Of a DNA stretch of 64,000 nucleotides, positions 10,025 through 22,064 are shown in pieces. Every line of letters starts with the position of its first letter. The stretch's first letter is position 1. The stretch is taken from NCBI GenBank assembly GCA_015178975.1, contig WHVD01000003.1:992001-1056000 (forward strand), in the 5' to 3' direction. The notes beneath the pieces are model-generated. The model had not been told where the DNA came from and did not search any database. It was given only the letters and a program-made list of their open reading frames with translations. The translations under genes and the position numbers were made by a program. Source of the stretch: Hysterangium stoloniferum (Eukaryota; Basidiomycota; Agaricomycetes; Hysterangiales; Hysterangiaceae).

Positions 10025-13000
10025 TTATAAGATTTGGAGAAGTCCAGGACGAGGGCCCGCGACGGCGGTGGGAATAGTATTGATAATGGCGGTAAGTCGG
10101 AGAACATCAGCTGGACCTGTATTAGGTGTGGGTATTGGGGCCGCAAAAGCGGGTGGGGCGGCATTCCCTGGGTTAATCTGTGGTGTAGGAATTGTGGCCG
10201 CGCCGCCGGGGGCACCGCCATTGTTGATGGGGTTTCCGATGCGACCTCCTCTCCTGCCCCAACTCCAATCACCACCGCCACCACCGCCACCACCGCTACC
10301 ACCGCCACTACTACTGCCTCCGCCCCAACTCCAGGTGCTGTCAACGCCTCCGCCTTGATTCCAATTGTTGGGATCGCTTCCAACGCCTCCGCCTTGATTC
10401 CAATTGTTGGTATCGCTTCCAACACCTCCGCCCTGATTCCAATTGTTGGTATCGCTTCCAGCGCCTCCGCCCTGATTCCAATTGTTAGGATCGCTTACAA
10501 CGCCTCCGCCCCGATTCCAATTGTTGGTATCGCTTCCAACGCCTCCGCCCTGATTCCAATTGTTGGTATCGCTTCCAACGCCCCCGCCCTGATTCCAATT
10601 GGTATCGCTTCCAACGCCTCCGCCCTGATTCCAATTGTTGGTACCGCTTCCAACCCCATTCCAAGTGTTGCTGCTCTGGCGTATGTTACTACTGTCCTGG
10701 GCTCCACCCGGATCGCTGTTGGTACCGCTCTGAGGTCCACTCCTACTGTTGTTGATATCGCTCTGGGATCCACTCCAACCATTGCCGCCATCGTAGTTGT
10801 CGTCACCGTGGTCATGGCCATGCAAGCTTTTGTAGTAGTAGTCGTCATGCCCGTAGCCCTCTTTATCATCCGAGTCGTAATCGCCGGTGCCGTGACTGTA
10901 GTAGTTGTCGTCGTCGTACTTATGATTATCATGCTTGTGATTATCCTCATTGTGCTTGTCGCCGTCATACTCGTCGCCGTCATGGTCGTCGCCGTCATGC
11001 TTGTCGCCGTCATGCTTGTCGCCGTAGTGCTTGTCGCCGTCATGCTTGTCGTAGTGCTTGTCGTCGTAGTGCTTGTCGTCGTCATGCTTGTCATCGTCAT
11101 GCATGTCGCCGTGCTTGTCGTCGCCGTGCATGTCGCCGTCATGCTTGTCGTCGTAGTGCTTGTCGTCGCCGTGCTTGTCGCCGTCATGCTTGTCGTCGTA
11201 GTGCTTGTCGTCGTAGTGCTTGTCGTCGTAGTGCTTGTCGTCGTCATGCTTGTCATCGTAGTGCTTGTCGTCGTCATGCATGTCGCCGTGCTTGTCGTCG
11301 CCGTGCTTGTCGCCGTCATGCTTGTCGTCGTAGTGCTTGTCGTCGCCGTGCTTGTCGCCGTCATGCTTGTCGCCATCATGCTTGTCGTCATCATGCTTGT
11401 CGTCGTAGTGCTTGTCATCGTAGTGCTTGTCATCGCCGTGCTTGTCGTCGTCATGCATGTCGCCGTGCTTGTCGTCGCCATGCTTGTCGTCGCCATGCTT
11501 GTCGTCGTCATGCTTGTCGTCGCCATACTTGTCGTCGTCATGCTTGTCGTCGTCGTGCTTGTCGTCGTCGTGCTTGTCGTCATGCTCGTCTTCGAAGTGC
11601 CCGTGCTTGTCGTCGCCATGCTTGTCGTCGTCATGTTTGTCGAAATGCTTGTCGTCGTCATGCTTGTCGAAATGATTGTCGCCGTCATGCCTGTCGTCGA
11701 AATGCTTATCACCGTCATGCTTGTCGTCGAAGTGCTTGTCGTCGAAATGCTTGCCATCATCATGCTTGTCGAAATGCTTATCACCGTCATGCTTGCCGTC
11801 GTCATGCTCGTCGTCGTCATGCTTGCCATCGTCATGCTTTTCGAAATGCTTGTTATGCTTATCACCGTCATGCTTGTCGTAGAAGTGCTTGTCGTCGAAA
11901 TGCTTGCCATCATCATGCTTGTCGAAATGCTTATCACCGTCATGCTTGTCGTCGTCATGCTTGTCGAAATGCTTGTCATGCTTATCACCGTCATGCTTGT
12001 CGTCGAAATGCTTGTCGTCGAAATGCTTGCCATCATCATGCTTGTCGAAATGCTTGTCATGCTTGTCGTCGAAATGCTTATCACCGTCATGCTTGCCGTC
12101 GAAATGCTTGCCATCGTCATGCTTGTCGTCGTCGTCATGCTTGTCGTCGTCGTCATGCTTGTCGTCGTCGTCATGCTTGTCGTCGTCGTCATGCTTGTCG
12201 TCGTCGTCATGCTCGTCGTCGTCGTGCTCGTCGTCGTCGTGCTTGTCGTCGTCGTCGTCATGCTTGTCCTTGGAGTGCTTGTCGTCGTCGTCGTGCTCGT
12301 CGTCGTCATGCTTATCATTGCCGCCGCCGCCGTCGTCATGCTTGCCGTCGTGCTTGTGATCGTCATTGAAATGATCGTCGTCGTCGTGCTTGCTGTTACC
12401 ATGTTTGTCGACGTGCCTGTTCTCGCGCTTGTAATTGTAGTCGTCGTCGTCGTGCTTGTAATCGTCGTCATAATCATAGTACTTGTAATCTTTGTCGTCG
12501 TCGCCGTGCTCGTATTCATAACCGTCGTACTTCTCCCGGCTATGATTGGAAAGATCACTCGTGCGGTCGCCGCCTTTCAATGCTTGGGCACCGGCGTTAC
12601 CATCACCGTTAGAGTTGCCACCGACGAATACTGCACTATTGCTGCCCGGACCACTACTACTGACAATTGTTTTGCCGCCGTTTGCAGTATTATTGCCGAC
12701 GAGTGCAGCACTCCCGCCCGAACCGGTACCAACGACGGTTGTATTGTTGGTGCCACTGCCGATCGCAGTATTGTTGCCGACGAGTGTAGCACTAGCGACG
12801 ATTGCCTTGTCAGTGATGTTGCTATTCGTAGTATTGTTGCTGACAAGTGTAGTACTGGCGCCGCCCAAACCATTACTTGTGACAATTGCCTTGTCAGTGA
12901 AATTGCCGCTCGTAGTATTGTTGCCGACAAGTGTAGCACTAACGACGATTGCCTTGTCGGTGATGTTGCTGTTCGTAGCATTGTTGCCGACGAGTGTAGC

Positions 13001-14033
13001 ACTAGCGCCACCCAAACCAGTAACGATTGCCTTGTCAGTAATATTACCGTTCGTAGTATTGTTGCTGACGAGTGTAACATTGGCGATGACCGCCCTGTCA
13101 GTGGTATTGCTATTCGTAGTATTGTTGCCGACGGTAGCACTAGCGACGATTGCCTTGTCGGTGATGTTGCTATTCGTAGTATTGTTGCTGACAAGTGTAG
13201 CACTGGCGCCGCCCAAACCATTACCAGTGACGATTGCCTTGTCAGTGACATTGCCGCTCGTAGTATTGTTGCCAACAAGTGTAGCATTAGCAATGACGGC
13301 TCTGTCGGTATTATTGCCAGGGAGTGTAGCACTAGCGACGATTGCCTTATCAGTGATATTGCCGTTCGTGGTATTGTTACCGACGAGTATAGCACTAGCG
13401 CTGCCCGAACTATTACCAGCAAAGATTGTGTTGCTGGTGAAACTGCCGTTCGTGGTATTGTTGCCAACGAGTACAGCACTAGCGCCGCCAGAACTGCTAC
13501 CAGCAAGGATTGTTTTGTTGGCGTTACTATCGGCAGTAGTAGTGTTGTCAATGAAACTGCCGTTCGTAGTATTGTTGCCAACGAGTACAGCACTAGCGCC
13601 GCCAGAACTGCTACCAGCAAGGATTGTTTTGTTAATGTTAATGTCGGTAGTAGTGGTGTTGTCGGTCGATATAGCACGCAAGTGATGCACTTTGTTATGA
13701 TGATGGGACGGTTTGCAATCCGCTCGCGACCCGTTCACCTTAGAGGTGTATAGTCAGAATATATCATATGGTACGCATAAAAGAAGGACATACGTCTTTG
13801 CTGGAAGCATGACCTGGAAGACAACCTGCCCTTTTTCGTTCGTCCTGAAAAAAAAAAACGTCGATGAAGATAAAAGAGAACGGTCGATAAGGATAAATGG
13901 TAAGACGTAGCAACAAGAATGGATGTGATAAAGGATCTGCGAGGAAAAGAGGTAGACGTACAGCTTGCATGGGAGCACCGAATACCACGGCCATCAGCGC
14001 CATGACATGGAGAGATACGACTAACGAGCGCAT
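10025..14033 (-). CDS. secreted His/Asp-rich low-complexity repeat protein
   Basis: I propose three exons: 14033-13962 (24 codons, signal peptide MRSLVVSLHVMALMAVVFGA), 13844-13794 (17 codons) and 13738-10025. Introns are 117 bp (GTACGT, pyrimidine-rich CAG acceptor) and 55 bp (GTATGT...AAG), all in phase 0, giving about 1278 aa. The mature N-terminus has two Cys. An Asn/Thr/Ala-rich repeat block follows (VGNNTTNGN, TDKAIV units, roughly residues 55-430). Next come several hundred residues of DDDKH/GDKH/FDDKH repeats, then repeats of the type GGGVGSDTNNWNQ, a Gly-rich run and a Pro/Ala tail. The NNTT sites are potential N-glycosylation sites. Dense His and Asp suggest a divalent-metal-binding or hydrated extracellular protein, but that is inference only. 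I know no family. The repeats make array length likely to vary between strains. Confidence 0.72.
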
Positions 14034-14189
14034 GGTAAAAATGTATTCAAAAGAGTGTGTAAAGTTCCTTGTGTAAGGTGGAGAATGGGAGAAAACTAAG
14101 GTCAATGGCCAGACGTGGTGTGGGACGAACTCCTTTTATATGTTTTCTCCCAGCCATTAACGCGAAGAGAACGGAGACACGGGGGGAAA

Positions 14190-14400
14190 TGGAAGTGAGG
14201 GACATACAACGGGGATGGAAATGAGGCAGATACGGGGGAGGATGAGAGTGAGGGAGATTCGGGGGAGGATGAAAGTGAGGGAGATACAAAGGAGGCGGAA
14301 AGTGCGGGAGATACAAAGGAGGCGGAAAGTGAGGGAGATACAAAGGAGGCGGAAAGCGGGGGAGATACTAAGGAGACGGAAGTTGAGGGAGGTAAAGAGG
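14190..14400 (+). repeat. 27-bp minisatellite upstream of the His/Asp-rich gene
   Basis: Seven to eight purine-rich units (GGGAGATACAAAGGAGGCGG as core) in tandem, the last ones diverged. They lie 160-370 bp upstream of the minus-strand start at 14033, in the likely promoter. Translations in several frames look protein-like only because the period is a multiple of three. Confidence 0.8.
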
Positions 14401-14730
14401 ACTGTACTCTCTGCTGACAAAGACTTTGGACCAGAAGACCAACGATTGTCATACCCATGTGTTCCTGACTTGCCTATAATAGGACTTGGTGAGCCTAGAA
14501 AGGAACTCACCTATTTGAGCTAAAATGCATATTATAGTTTCTTATGGAACCTTCCTAAACTGTCGATAGGAGAATGCCGCTAAATCCTTCAAGACGCAAG
14601 TAAAGCCTACATCAGAACGCGGCGAACTAGACAGAATTCTTCAAAGAATTTCGTTTAGAGATTTTAAATTAGGGTATATCCGAAATTCATGTTGGAGACA
14701 TGTGTAGAAATTAGAAGCTTCCCGGCATAT

Positions 14731-15501
14731 TTAACTTGGACAGAATTCCATTCGGAAGAAAGTATAGACATCAGAAATCCTCTGAGAAGCGCTCTTGAAG
14801 CCGATCAAGATTCCATATAAAATAAATGTAGAGATCGAAAGCCCTTTCAGAAGCGCATTCAAAGCTAGCAGGAATCTCGTCGAGAAGAAAATGTGGGGAT
14901 TGTAGACTCTCAGAAGCATATCTTGAGCCAAGGCAAGATTCGAAGTCCGTTTAGAATAAAATATAGATAGGGAGAAGAATAATGTAAGCCAAGAGATAGC
15001 TGTCAGGATTAATGTAATCATTGGTGCCTCGAACAATTTACCGTCTGAGAAGGTGATCCCCTCCGGGAAGTCGGACACAGTTATTGTGTCCGGGAAGGTG
15101 GACTGCGCCGGGGACAGAGCGGGGTACTGGAAACTTTGAATTAAATTAATATCATGATTGGATACATGGGCAATTACAAGCCTGATCGGAGCAAAGAAGG
15201 AATGCCAAGGGGTGGTAGAGTATATCCCAATGATGTCCATGGTAAGTATGAAGGCAGTTCGGAGATATGGAGTACGGTGCCAATATTGAATAAGACAAAT
15301 TGCAGACGTCGTGAACAAAAATCCAGAAGGCTTTCTAGACTTGTCAATCCGAAATAAGAGCAAATGAGAGCACAGACGAATTGAGAAACTTAAGCTTGTG
15401 ATCTGCGTGCTTTGAGAAGGTTCAATAATACGACCGACTTGGCAATATATAGATCCAAATTCTAGCGGCCTCGACATTTGACTCAAAGCACTCGAGCTCA
15501 A
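14731..15501 (-). CDS. hypothetical multi-pass membrane protein
   Basis: An uninterrupted 256-codon frame. Hydrophobic stretches lie at about residues 84-103, 159-181 and 208-233 (FLLALNALLKGLSISTFILY), and Ser/Thr/Ile content is high. No motif or family is recognised. It could have an unnoticed N-terminal intron, since the first 25 residues look less hydrophobic and weakly coding. The neighbours on both sides are real genes, which supports it being one too. Function unknown. Confidence 0.5.
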   Translation of the reverse strand: MSSSALSQMSRPLEFGSIYCQVGRIIEPSQSTQITSLSFSIRLCSHLLLFRIDKSRKPSGFLFTTSAICLIQYWHRTPYLRTAFILTMDIIGIYSTTPWHSFFAPIRLVIAHVSNHDINLIQSFQYPALSPAQSTFPDTITVSDFPEGITFSDGKLFEAPMITLILTAISWLTLFFSLSIFYSKRTSNLALAQDMLLRVYNPHIFFSTRFLLALNALLKGLSISTFILYGILIGFKSASQRISDVYTFFRMEFCPS

Positions 15502-16037
15502 ATTCTACAGGAGCGAAAGCCGGGAGCAATCCCAAGCCACATCGGCTTGTTTCCAATTGGTCTTTGTGTAAATATTGTTCGAGAATAGTCTTCTAAGTAT
15601 CGGGAAAACTAATTCATTCCAGCTGAGATCGAGGCGCAGATGCATAAGCTAAAGGAAATACTAGCACTGGCTCTTCGTTGAACATGTTAGCTGTGATGCA
15701 GAACCCAGAAAAGGTTATCGAAGCTCTATATGTCAACCGTTATTGCTTGCAGGGATAAGTGAGAGCTAAGAGCCTGTTTTGTCGTTGCCGATATGGAGCA
15801 TTTACACCATAGAATACGGAGAGATCATCGAGATAGGTTAACTAGTATATCATGTTAGAGGTAGTCGTGTGGAGCTCGTGTAAGTGCGACATGGTCACGG
15901 TGACAGTTATCAAGTCCTCAGTTGGCCGTAACCCTCCTATCCCATCACGATCATCAACTACAATATACAGTATCCGAAAACGTTGTACTCCCGTCTTGCT
16001 CTCTGTTCTACACTAGATAGAGATTTTTAACTCCTTA
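15502..16037. other. intergenic, nothing recognised
   Basis: About 540 bp between a minus-strand and a plus-strand gene. I see no repeat, LTR end or RNA gene. It presumably contains the divergent promoters of both neighbours. Confidence 0.5.
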
Positions 16038-18701
16038 ATGGCACACAACAGTGTCGTGCCTCACACTTTTCTCGGTCACGGTGGAGTCCGACGCATTAAT
16101 TCACCTTTAGCGCAGCCAGTAATGTCTTCCGTTTCCACATCTCCTCGACCCTCAACCGCTCTTTCTCGCCCTCATTGGCCCTGGACACCCCATACTCACA
16201 GCGCTTCTTCATCCTCTCTGCCTTCTGTTTCAGCCAGTCCAGGAGGTCCACAGCACAGCGCGAGCTGGGAGGCTGGCTCGTCCACGTCAAATACAGCAAG
16301 AAATTCTATTGCGTCTGTGAGTCAGATGCAAAGTGAAGACCCTATCCGTCAGTGGAATTTTATTGTAAGGCATACAATACGCGTAGACTTGACTTCCTTT
16401 CACGCGTCGGTCATAGGCTTTTGAATGGACAGTCCGTAGCGTGCACGCCTTGCGCGATTGGGTTGAGCAGACTCCTCTCATCAATGACGCTGAAGGCGTT
16501 GAGGAGCCACATGAAATCCTGAGAGAGTCCCCCATTATAGCAGATGGTAAATTTAAGCTTGAGATAGGTAGGGTAACTGCACCGTCAGAACAGTAGACTT
16601 ACTCCAATACGAACACTCACGCGCGTTCTTTTACCCAAGTGCGCACCACTACCAACGAAACGACAGCCGACCTTGATCCCGCCAATCCAACGCCTGTCTT
16701 GACTCCCCCCCCTCCAGGACAGGACTCGGGACGAACACAGCAACCAAACAAATCGATTAATATTCCCACTCTTTCACTATGCATAACATCAATGGTCGAC
16801 ATTACTCAAGAATACTACGCAACAATGATGGCGGCGGTGAAAGTCCAGGATGACCGCGGCGGTGAGCGTGGCGCACGAGCCGACTGGGTTTGGGAGGTCT
16901 GGGAGTATGACTGGAGTTTCCGACAAGACAGTGAATTTTGGGGTGAGTAAGACCTACCCAGCTTACTATGTTATGTTTGTTTTGTTGATACGCAAGAATG
17001 TCTCTCAAGAATGCACGATGCCTACCCTCTCTAGACTTTTGCAGAACCAACGCATAGCCGAGACAGACTCTTTTGTTATTTGTGTTCAAATTCATAATCC
17101 GACGGGTCCACAATATCCCCAGCATCCTTTGGCATACTATGTTCCGAAAGACCTTCTCGATGGTGTTGAAGCTTCTCTAGATAATCCTCGTGAGTATGAA
17201 GTAGCGCAAAATAACTACCTTTATTCTTATATAACACTTCTTCCCAGACACGGGTGACTTTGTATTCTTTATTATTAATGCAATATGTCCTAAAGTCACA
17301 CAGGCGACGTAAAATTCATCTGCCTTGAAACGGGACCTCCATCCGCCTCTACCCCGCCATCTCCTTTGGTACCCACTAGTCCTAATAGCCGTCGCTCCTC
17401 TTCAGAAACTTCCGGATTCAGTTTCACCACGCAGCCAAAAGCGCGTAAGCGATATATATATGCGCATTCTGACATACTCATCCGTCGATCTTACTATTTC
17501 CATACGATGCTCACATCATCGTTCGCGGAAAATTCTAATACGGCATCGGGAGAGAGGAAGGTTTACGAAGTTGTTGTAGAAGAAGCTGATTTTGTGACGA
17601 TTTATTGGTACGTGATTTGGAATATTGGTATTACTGTGCCTCATTTTTGGCTTGCAGGTTGTTGAAATATTGCTACGCCAATTGGGTCTTGTTCAAAGAC
17701 CATGACGACCCGCGAGCGTCAGTAAACCGCACCGGCGAAGGATGGAGCGCGAAATGGTTGAGTAAATGGAGCGGCGGTGAATGGGATTGGAAGTCACTTA
17801 ACAAGCCCGCTGATGATACAAGCATGAGCATCGGTAGCAGGGACGATGACACAAATGAGAGGAGTGTACTATCTGGGGGAAGCTCTAATGTAGAACAGCA
17901 TACTCAGCATGCGATTGCTGAAGGGAAGAGACCTATGAGGTCACCGTCTGGGAGAGGACCAACTACGACCTCGTCGCTACTCCCATCCGGGGTTGGCCCT
18001 GTTCCGTCATCCAGCACCCGTGCAGCTTCCCGTCTGACTACCACAACGCCTAATACCAACCGCATTACAAACCCCTCCTCGAAGTCCTCGCCTCGTCCAA
18101 CTTGCCACTCCTCCGCCTCATCCAGCCGCGCTCCCACGTCGTATGCATACCCTCTCTCCCCTCGTCAAACTCGTCAGCCACACATCCCCGATCCTCATCC
18201 GCACCCCACGCCTCAGCCACTGCCTGCCTCAGCACTGTCGATCTGGTCGATTGCTCACCGATATTCCATGCCTGGGTTGACAGCTTTAGCTCTAAAGCAT
18301 ATGATGAATACGTGAGTGCCCGTGAGGCTTCTGTTTTGAACATACCATGACGATCCTCGTCGCTGATCATTGTAGGATACAACCATCGAGTGCGTTTCCG
18401 TTGTTATTGGCATCCTCAAGATGGGACGATTTGCATGCACTAGTCGAGGTACGCCGCTTTTGGCCGGGCTGAGGGGTCGATTGACTGGAATTCACACGTA
18501 TTTGACAGGATTACGTCGTTGATCAGTGGGATATGGTGTGTGAATCGGAGGAATTCGAGAGATGCTGTCAGGAAATGGCTACGGGAGAGTAAGTCAGATC
18601 ACAGCTGCATGTTTATCTCCTAACTTATTTTCATTTGTAGTTGGGGTCCTGAGGGTGGGAGGACGTTTGCAGCGCTTTTCCGACGTTTAAAGTCAAGGTA
18701 A
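16038..18701 (+). CDS. BTB/POZ domain protein, nine exons
   Basis: Exons: 16038-16364, 16417-16567, 16640-16942, about 17067-17189, 17304-17607, 17658-18311, 18376-18448, 18509-18588 and 18641-18701. All junctions are GT-AG, phases agree, and the sum is 692 codons. A Ser-rich N-terminus is followed by a MATH-like stretch (EWTVRSVHALRDW, then DGKFKLEI). The C-terminal half contains the BTB/POZ fold: VKFICLETG, YIYAHSDILIRRSYYFHTML, then VVEEADFVTIYWLLKYCYAN. A Ser/Pro-rich insert of about 150 residues interrupts the domain before LSIWSIAHRYSMPGLTALAL. BTB proteins of this kind usually act as dimers or cullin-3 adaptors; the substrate is unknown. The acceptor of exon 4 could also be at 17058, adding three residues. 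It is convergent with ARPC5, 94 bp apart. Confidence 0.85.
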
Positions 18702-18795
18702 TGGATTGTGAAAGTCTGCTGAATAGGAACCTAATATATATTTTTCGTGTTTTACTGTTCTGATTATTTGTAAATAACGATGCATTAACTTGGAT

Positions 18796-19435
18796 TTACA
18801 CGATTCTCCTGTCTGTCATAACTCTTATAATGCAACCTGTTCCTGCAACCTCGGTTATCTGAAATATCAAAGAGATAAGGAAATTTTCAATGATGCTAGG
18901 TTGAATTACGCACTTTCTCGTGCCATGTTAGGAGCACACTCCCTGAAATATCACCCCATCCTGGCATGGCCATGCCCTTGTAAATATATTTCATGAGGGT
19001 ATCTTGCGCATCGGATGATAAACCCTTTACAATCGGTGGAATGTCCGTTGCTTTTGTCGAATTAAGGATGAGAAGTAGTGTTTGGAGTGTGATGGTCTAA
19101 TAGTTGCAATTTAAGGAAGACTATTGACTTGGCGAACTGTGGGTGTCACTAACCTTTGCTTCTTCTACATTAGGTCCATAAGGCGCATCCTCCAGCACCA
19201 CTGATAATGCTCCTGTAATATCGTTTCTACACCAACGCTTGATTTCAAGTCAATTCAACTTGAACGTTATATTGCCGTACCTAGACAACGCAGACCTTAC
19301 AGCACTCTGCTTTTGTTTCGCATCACTCAGAACCGTTGCAGGATCCCGCGGATCTGGTTCATAAAGCTCAGACTCTGACAATACATCCTCGTCGTAAGCA
19401 TCGATGTCAATCTTCCGGAAGGCGGTATCAGTCAT
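18796..19435 (-). CDS. ARPC5: Arp2/3 complex subunit 5 (p16-Arc)
   Basis: Four exons, 19435-19281, 19226-19154, 19096-18914 and 18858-18796, joined by GT-AG introns of 54, 57 and 55 bp, give 157 aa. The start gives MTDTAFRKIDIDAYDED, the typical fungal ARPC5 N-terminus. ALSVVLEDAPYGPNVEEAK, TLLLILNSTKATDI, YKGMAMPGWGDISGSVLLTW and the C-terminus EVAGTGCIIRVMTDRRIV follow, so the protein is full length. ARPC5 is part of the seven-subunit complex that nucleates branched actin at endocytic patches. A longer frame upstream (MSAEEETPADIS...) exists but would start 24 codons earlier than the family norm. It is divergent from TAH18 across 92 bp. Confidence 0.95.
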
Positions 19436-19527
19436 TGTAGTAAAGTGTTGAGTGCTTATGTCAGCGGGCGTCTCTTCCTCCGCACTCACTCCAACGACTT
19501 GTTTTGCTTTTGCCTGGGAGAGGAGGC
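19436..19527. promoter_or_regulatory. 92-bp bidirectional promoter, ARPC5 and TAH18
   Basis: Only 92 bp separate the start codons of two divergently transcribed housekeeping genes, so both core promoters must sit here or overlap the first exons. No clear TATA box is seen. An alternative upstream start of ARPC5 would reach into this interval. Confidence 0.6.
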
Positions 19528-21742
19528 ATGGTTTCTACTGATGATTCTGAATCGGGGAGACGAATTCTTATTTTGTATGCGACGGAAACAGGAAATGCGT
19601 ATGATGTATCACAGCAGATTTCGCGAGAAGCTAAGAGGCGACATTTCAAGGTCACTCTCGCAAGCATGGACGAATATCCTATTGTCAGTCATAGCAATGA
19701 GTATGAGAAATTGCGAGGAGTGAACTCAATCATGGCAGTAGGTCGATTTTGTGACAGAGAGTCTTGTCATTTTCGTGGTTTCAACGACAGGCTCGGGCGT
19801 GGAACCACGTTCAATGACTCCGTTTTGGAAAATGCTGTTACGATCTGATCTTCCCTCCGATCTGCTCGAATACATGGAATACGCGGTGTTTGGATTGGGA
19901 GATACTGCGTATGAGAAATTTTGTTGGGCAGCTAAGAAATTAGTTCGACGGCTGGAAAGTTTGGGAGCTAAAGAAATTTGTCCTCGAGGGGAAGGGGACG
20001 AGCAACATTCTTTTGGGTGAGTGTACATATTGGACTTTTATTCGCTAAAAAAATTCAATTATATTTCTCCGAAGGCTGGAGGGTGGCCTCGACCCCTGGA
20101 TAGAAACCCTCTTTGCGACACTATTAACTTTATACCCTTTACCTCCAGAAGAAAACGTTCTTCCACCCGGCCAACTTCGCACATCTAGAGTATCTATATC
20201 ACCCTTAGAGGGTCCGAAACATTTACCAGACTTACGGCTAGTTAAGAGTCCCGAAAAGCGCCAGTGGGCAACCCTGAACATCAATAAAAGGATAACTTCG
20301 CCTGATTGGTATCAAGATGTTCGACACTTGGAGTTTGATCTTGATTCAGAAGTCGAGTGAGTCTTTATCTACGGTTTAATATTCAATTGATCACGTTTAT
20401 CGATAGATATCAGCCAGGAGATATTGCGGTCATATATCCCGAAGCACCAGCAGAGGATGTCGATGAAATCCTGATCCGCATGGGTTGGGCGAATGAGGGG
20501 GATGAATCGCTGCATATTGTGGCTAAACCTGGCGGCATGCCCATTTTATTAACTTGGTTCTGGACTATTAATGCTTACTGTATCCTTTCTTCAGAACAAC
20601 CGCTTCCGCCTCATGTTCCTCCAATTTTAACTCTCAGAGATATATTCACAAAATACGTTGATATCAATGCTGTACCACGCCGATCATTTTTCGATCTTTT
20701 ACGACATTTTGCCGATGATGATCTTGAAAAGGGAAAGTTGGACGAATTTTGCACTCTTGAGGGACAGGTTAGCAAAATCTCTTTCCGGGTTGCTAAGACT
20801 AAATAATGCTCCTTCCTTTCTATCACCAGGAAGACTTATATGACTACTGTCAACGAGTTCGACGAACAATCCGAGAAGTCATAGCCGAATTCCGTTCTGT
20901 GAAAGTCCCGAGAGAATATATATTCGACCTATTTCCACCATTAAGACCGCGACAATTTTCAATTGCAAGCTCGTCGAAGGTTCACCCTTCTCAAATTCAA
21001 CTTTGTGTTGCCATCGTGCAATATAAGACAAAGTTAAAAGCCTTACGACGAGGTGTTTGCACTACATACCTCTCGTCTCTCCCGAAAGGTACTTTGCCCC
21101 CCTTTTTTATAGATTACAACCACTCATTACATCAGGCTCCCGAATTCTAATAGAATTTCAAAAAGGTCTGATTCAGCCCCCGCCAGACATTACAACGCCT
21201 ATCATATGTGTGGGTCCCGGAACAGGTATAGCACCGATGCGCGCAATGATCGAACAGCGGATATATCACGGTGCCGAAGGTAGACATTTTCGTATCTGAA
21301 CTGAATAATTCTTAGTTTATGCATCAGACAACACTCTTTACTTCGGCTGTCGATCTGCGGTAAAGGATCAGCACTATCGGACAGAGTGGGAGGATCGCAT
21401 GCGTGTAGGCACGCTTCGCTATCGATTGTCATGTTCTCGAGATGGAGAAGAAGGTAAGGCTAAAATATACGTCCAGGATCTTCTTGAACAGGATGTGGAG
21501 TCTGTCTGGGAAATATTAAATAATCGGAAGGGGTATCTCTATATTTCTGGGTAAGCACCTGATAAATATAACAGAAGATGCTGCTTACCCTGTTTAGGTC
21601 ATCAAATAAGATGCCGATTGCTGTGAAGAAAGCCGTCGAGCAATCAGCTATTAGTGTAGGGGGATTGTCTGAAGTCCAAGCACAAGCATTTATTAGTAGA
21701 TTGGAACGTGAGGCCCGGCTGTTTGAGGAATGTTGGAGCTGA
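19528..21742 (+). CDS. TAH18: NADPH-dependent diflavin reductase (Tah18/NDOR1)
   Basis: Exons: 19528-19683, 19742-20016, 20075-20356, 20407-20767 (probably containing a further intron, see findings), 20830-21088, 21136-21279, 21316-21550 and 21598-21742. Introns are 36-62 bp. The protein has about 598-618 aa, the normal size. The FMN domain has LYATETGNAYD and VVSTTGSGVEPRSMTPFW. The linker and FAD domain have RPRQFSIASS. The NADPH domain has CVGPGTGIAPMRAM and LYFGCRSAVKDQHY. Tah18 passes electrons from NADPH through FAD and FMN to Dre2 for cytosolic iron-sulphur cluster assembly. The first donor, GTCAGT, is unusual but gives the expected DEYPI-VDFVTESLVIF join. The start at 19528 (MVSTDDSESGRRILILY) leaves the usual short leader. 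Confidence 0.93.
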
Positions 21743-22064
21743 GAGGTGGAGCTGTATTTTTGTCATCTAGATAAATATCATCTAATTGCACTTTGCAACT
21801 TGAAACAAGCTGAAGTACAGCAGAGATATCCATGATATGATTCAGGGCTGATGACTTATAAGCCTACTGTGTCAAGTGTGTCAGAGTGACATTGATGTTT
21901 TACACTTTAACCTGTTTTACTCTGTTATCCTGTTAGTTGCACATCTGACTTGTTTCATTTCTTTATAATTGCTGACATTTATCTCCAATCTCCTTTATGT
22001 CTTGGGGGACATTTTTTTATCTAGACTGTATAAAAGGGAAAAAGTTGAACACTTTGTTTTAGCC
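21743..22064. other. 3' flank of TAH18, nothing recognised
   Basis: AT-rich unique-looking sequence that should hold the TAH18 3' UTR. No ORF or repeat is convincing. It ends at the TG of a truncated family B LTR. Confidence 0.5.

Noticed and set aside
11427-12558. Cys/Ser-rich (CLSSSC) and Thr/Ser-rich frames over the same repeat
   Set aside because: By-products of the same tandem repeat in other frames, with no start context or signal of their own.
10034-13753. Plus-strand frame of 1239 codons (Val/Leu/Met-rich)
   Set aside because: It is the reverse reading of the 12-bp repeat in the minus-strand gene. The minus strand has signal peptide, introns in phase and varied flanking domains; the plus reading is a monotonous VVVMLV string.
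14047-14523. Frames of about 100 codons on both strands (PPLYLPHFPP and EIQRRRKVR types)
   Set aside because: They coincide with the 27-bp minisatellite, whose period keeps all frames open.
16417-16567. Firm MATH domain call in the BTB protein
   Set aside because: Only a short stretch resembles it; the fold cannot be confirmed without a profile search, so it is described as MATH-like.
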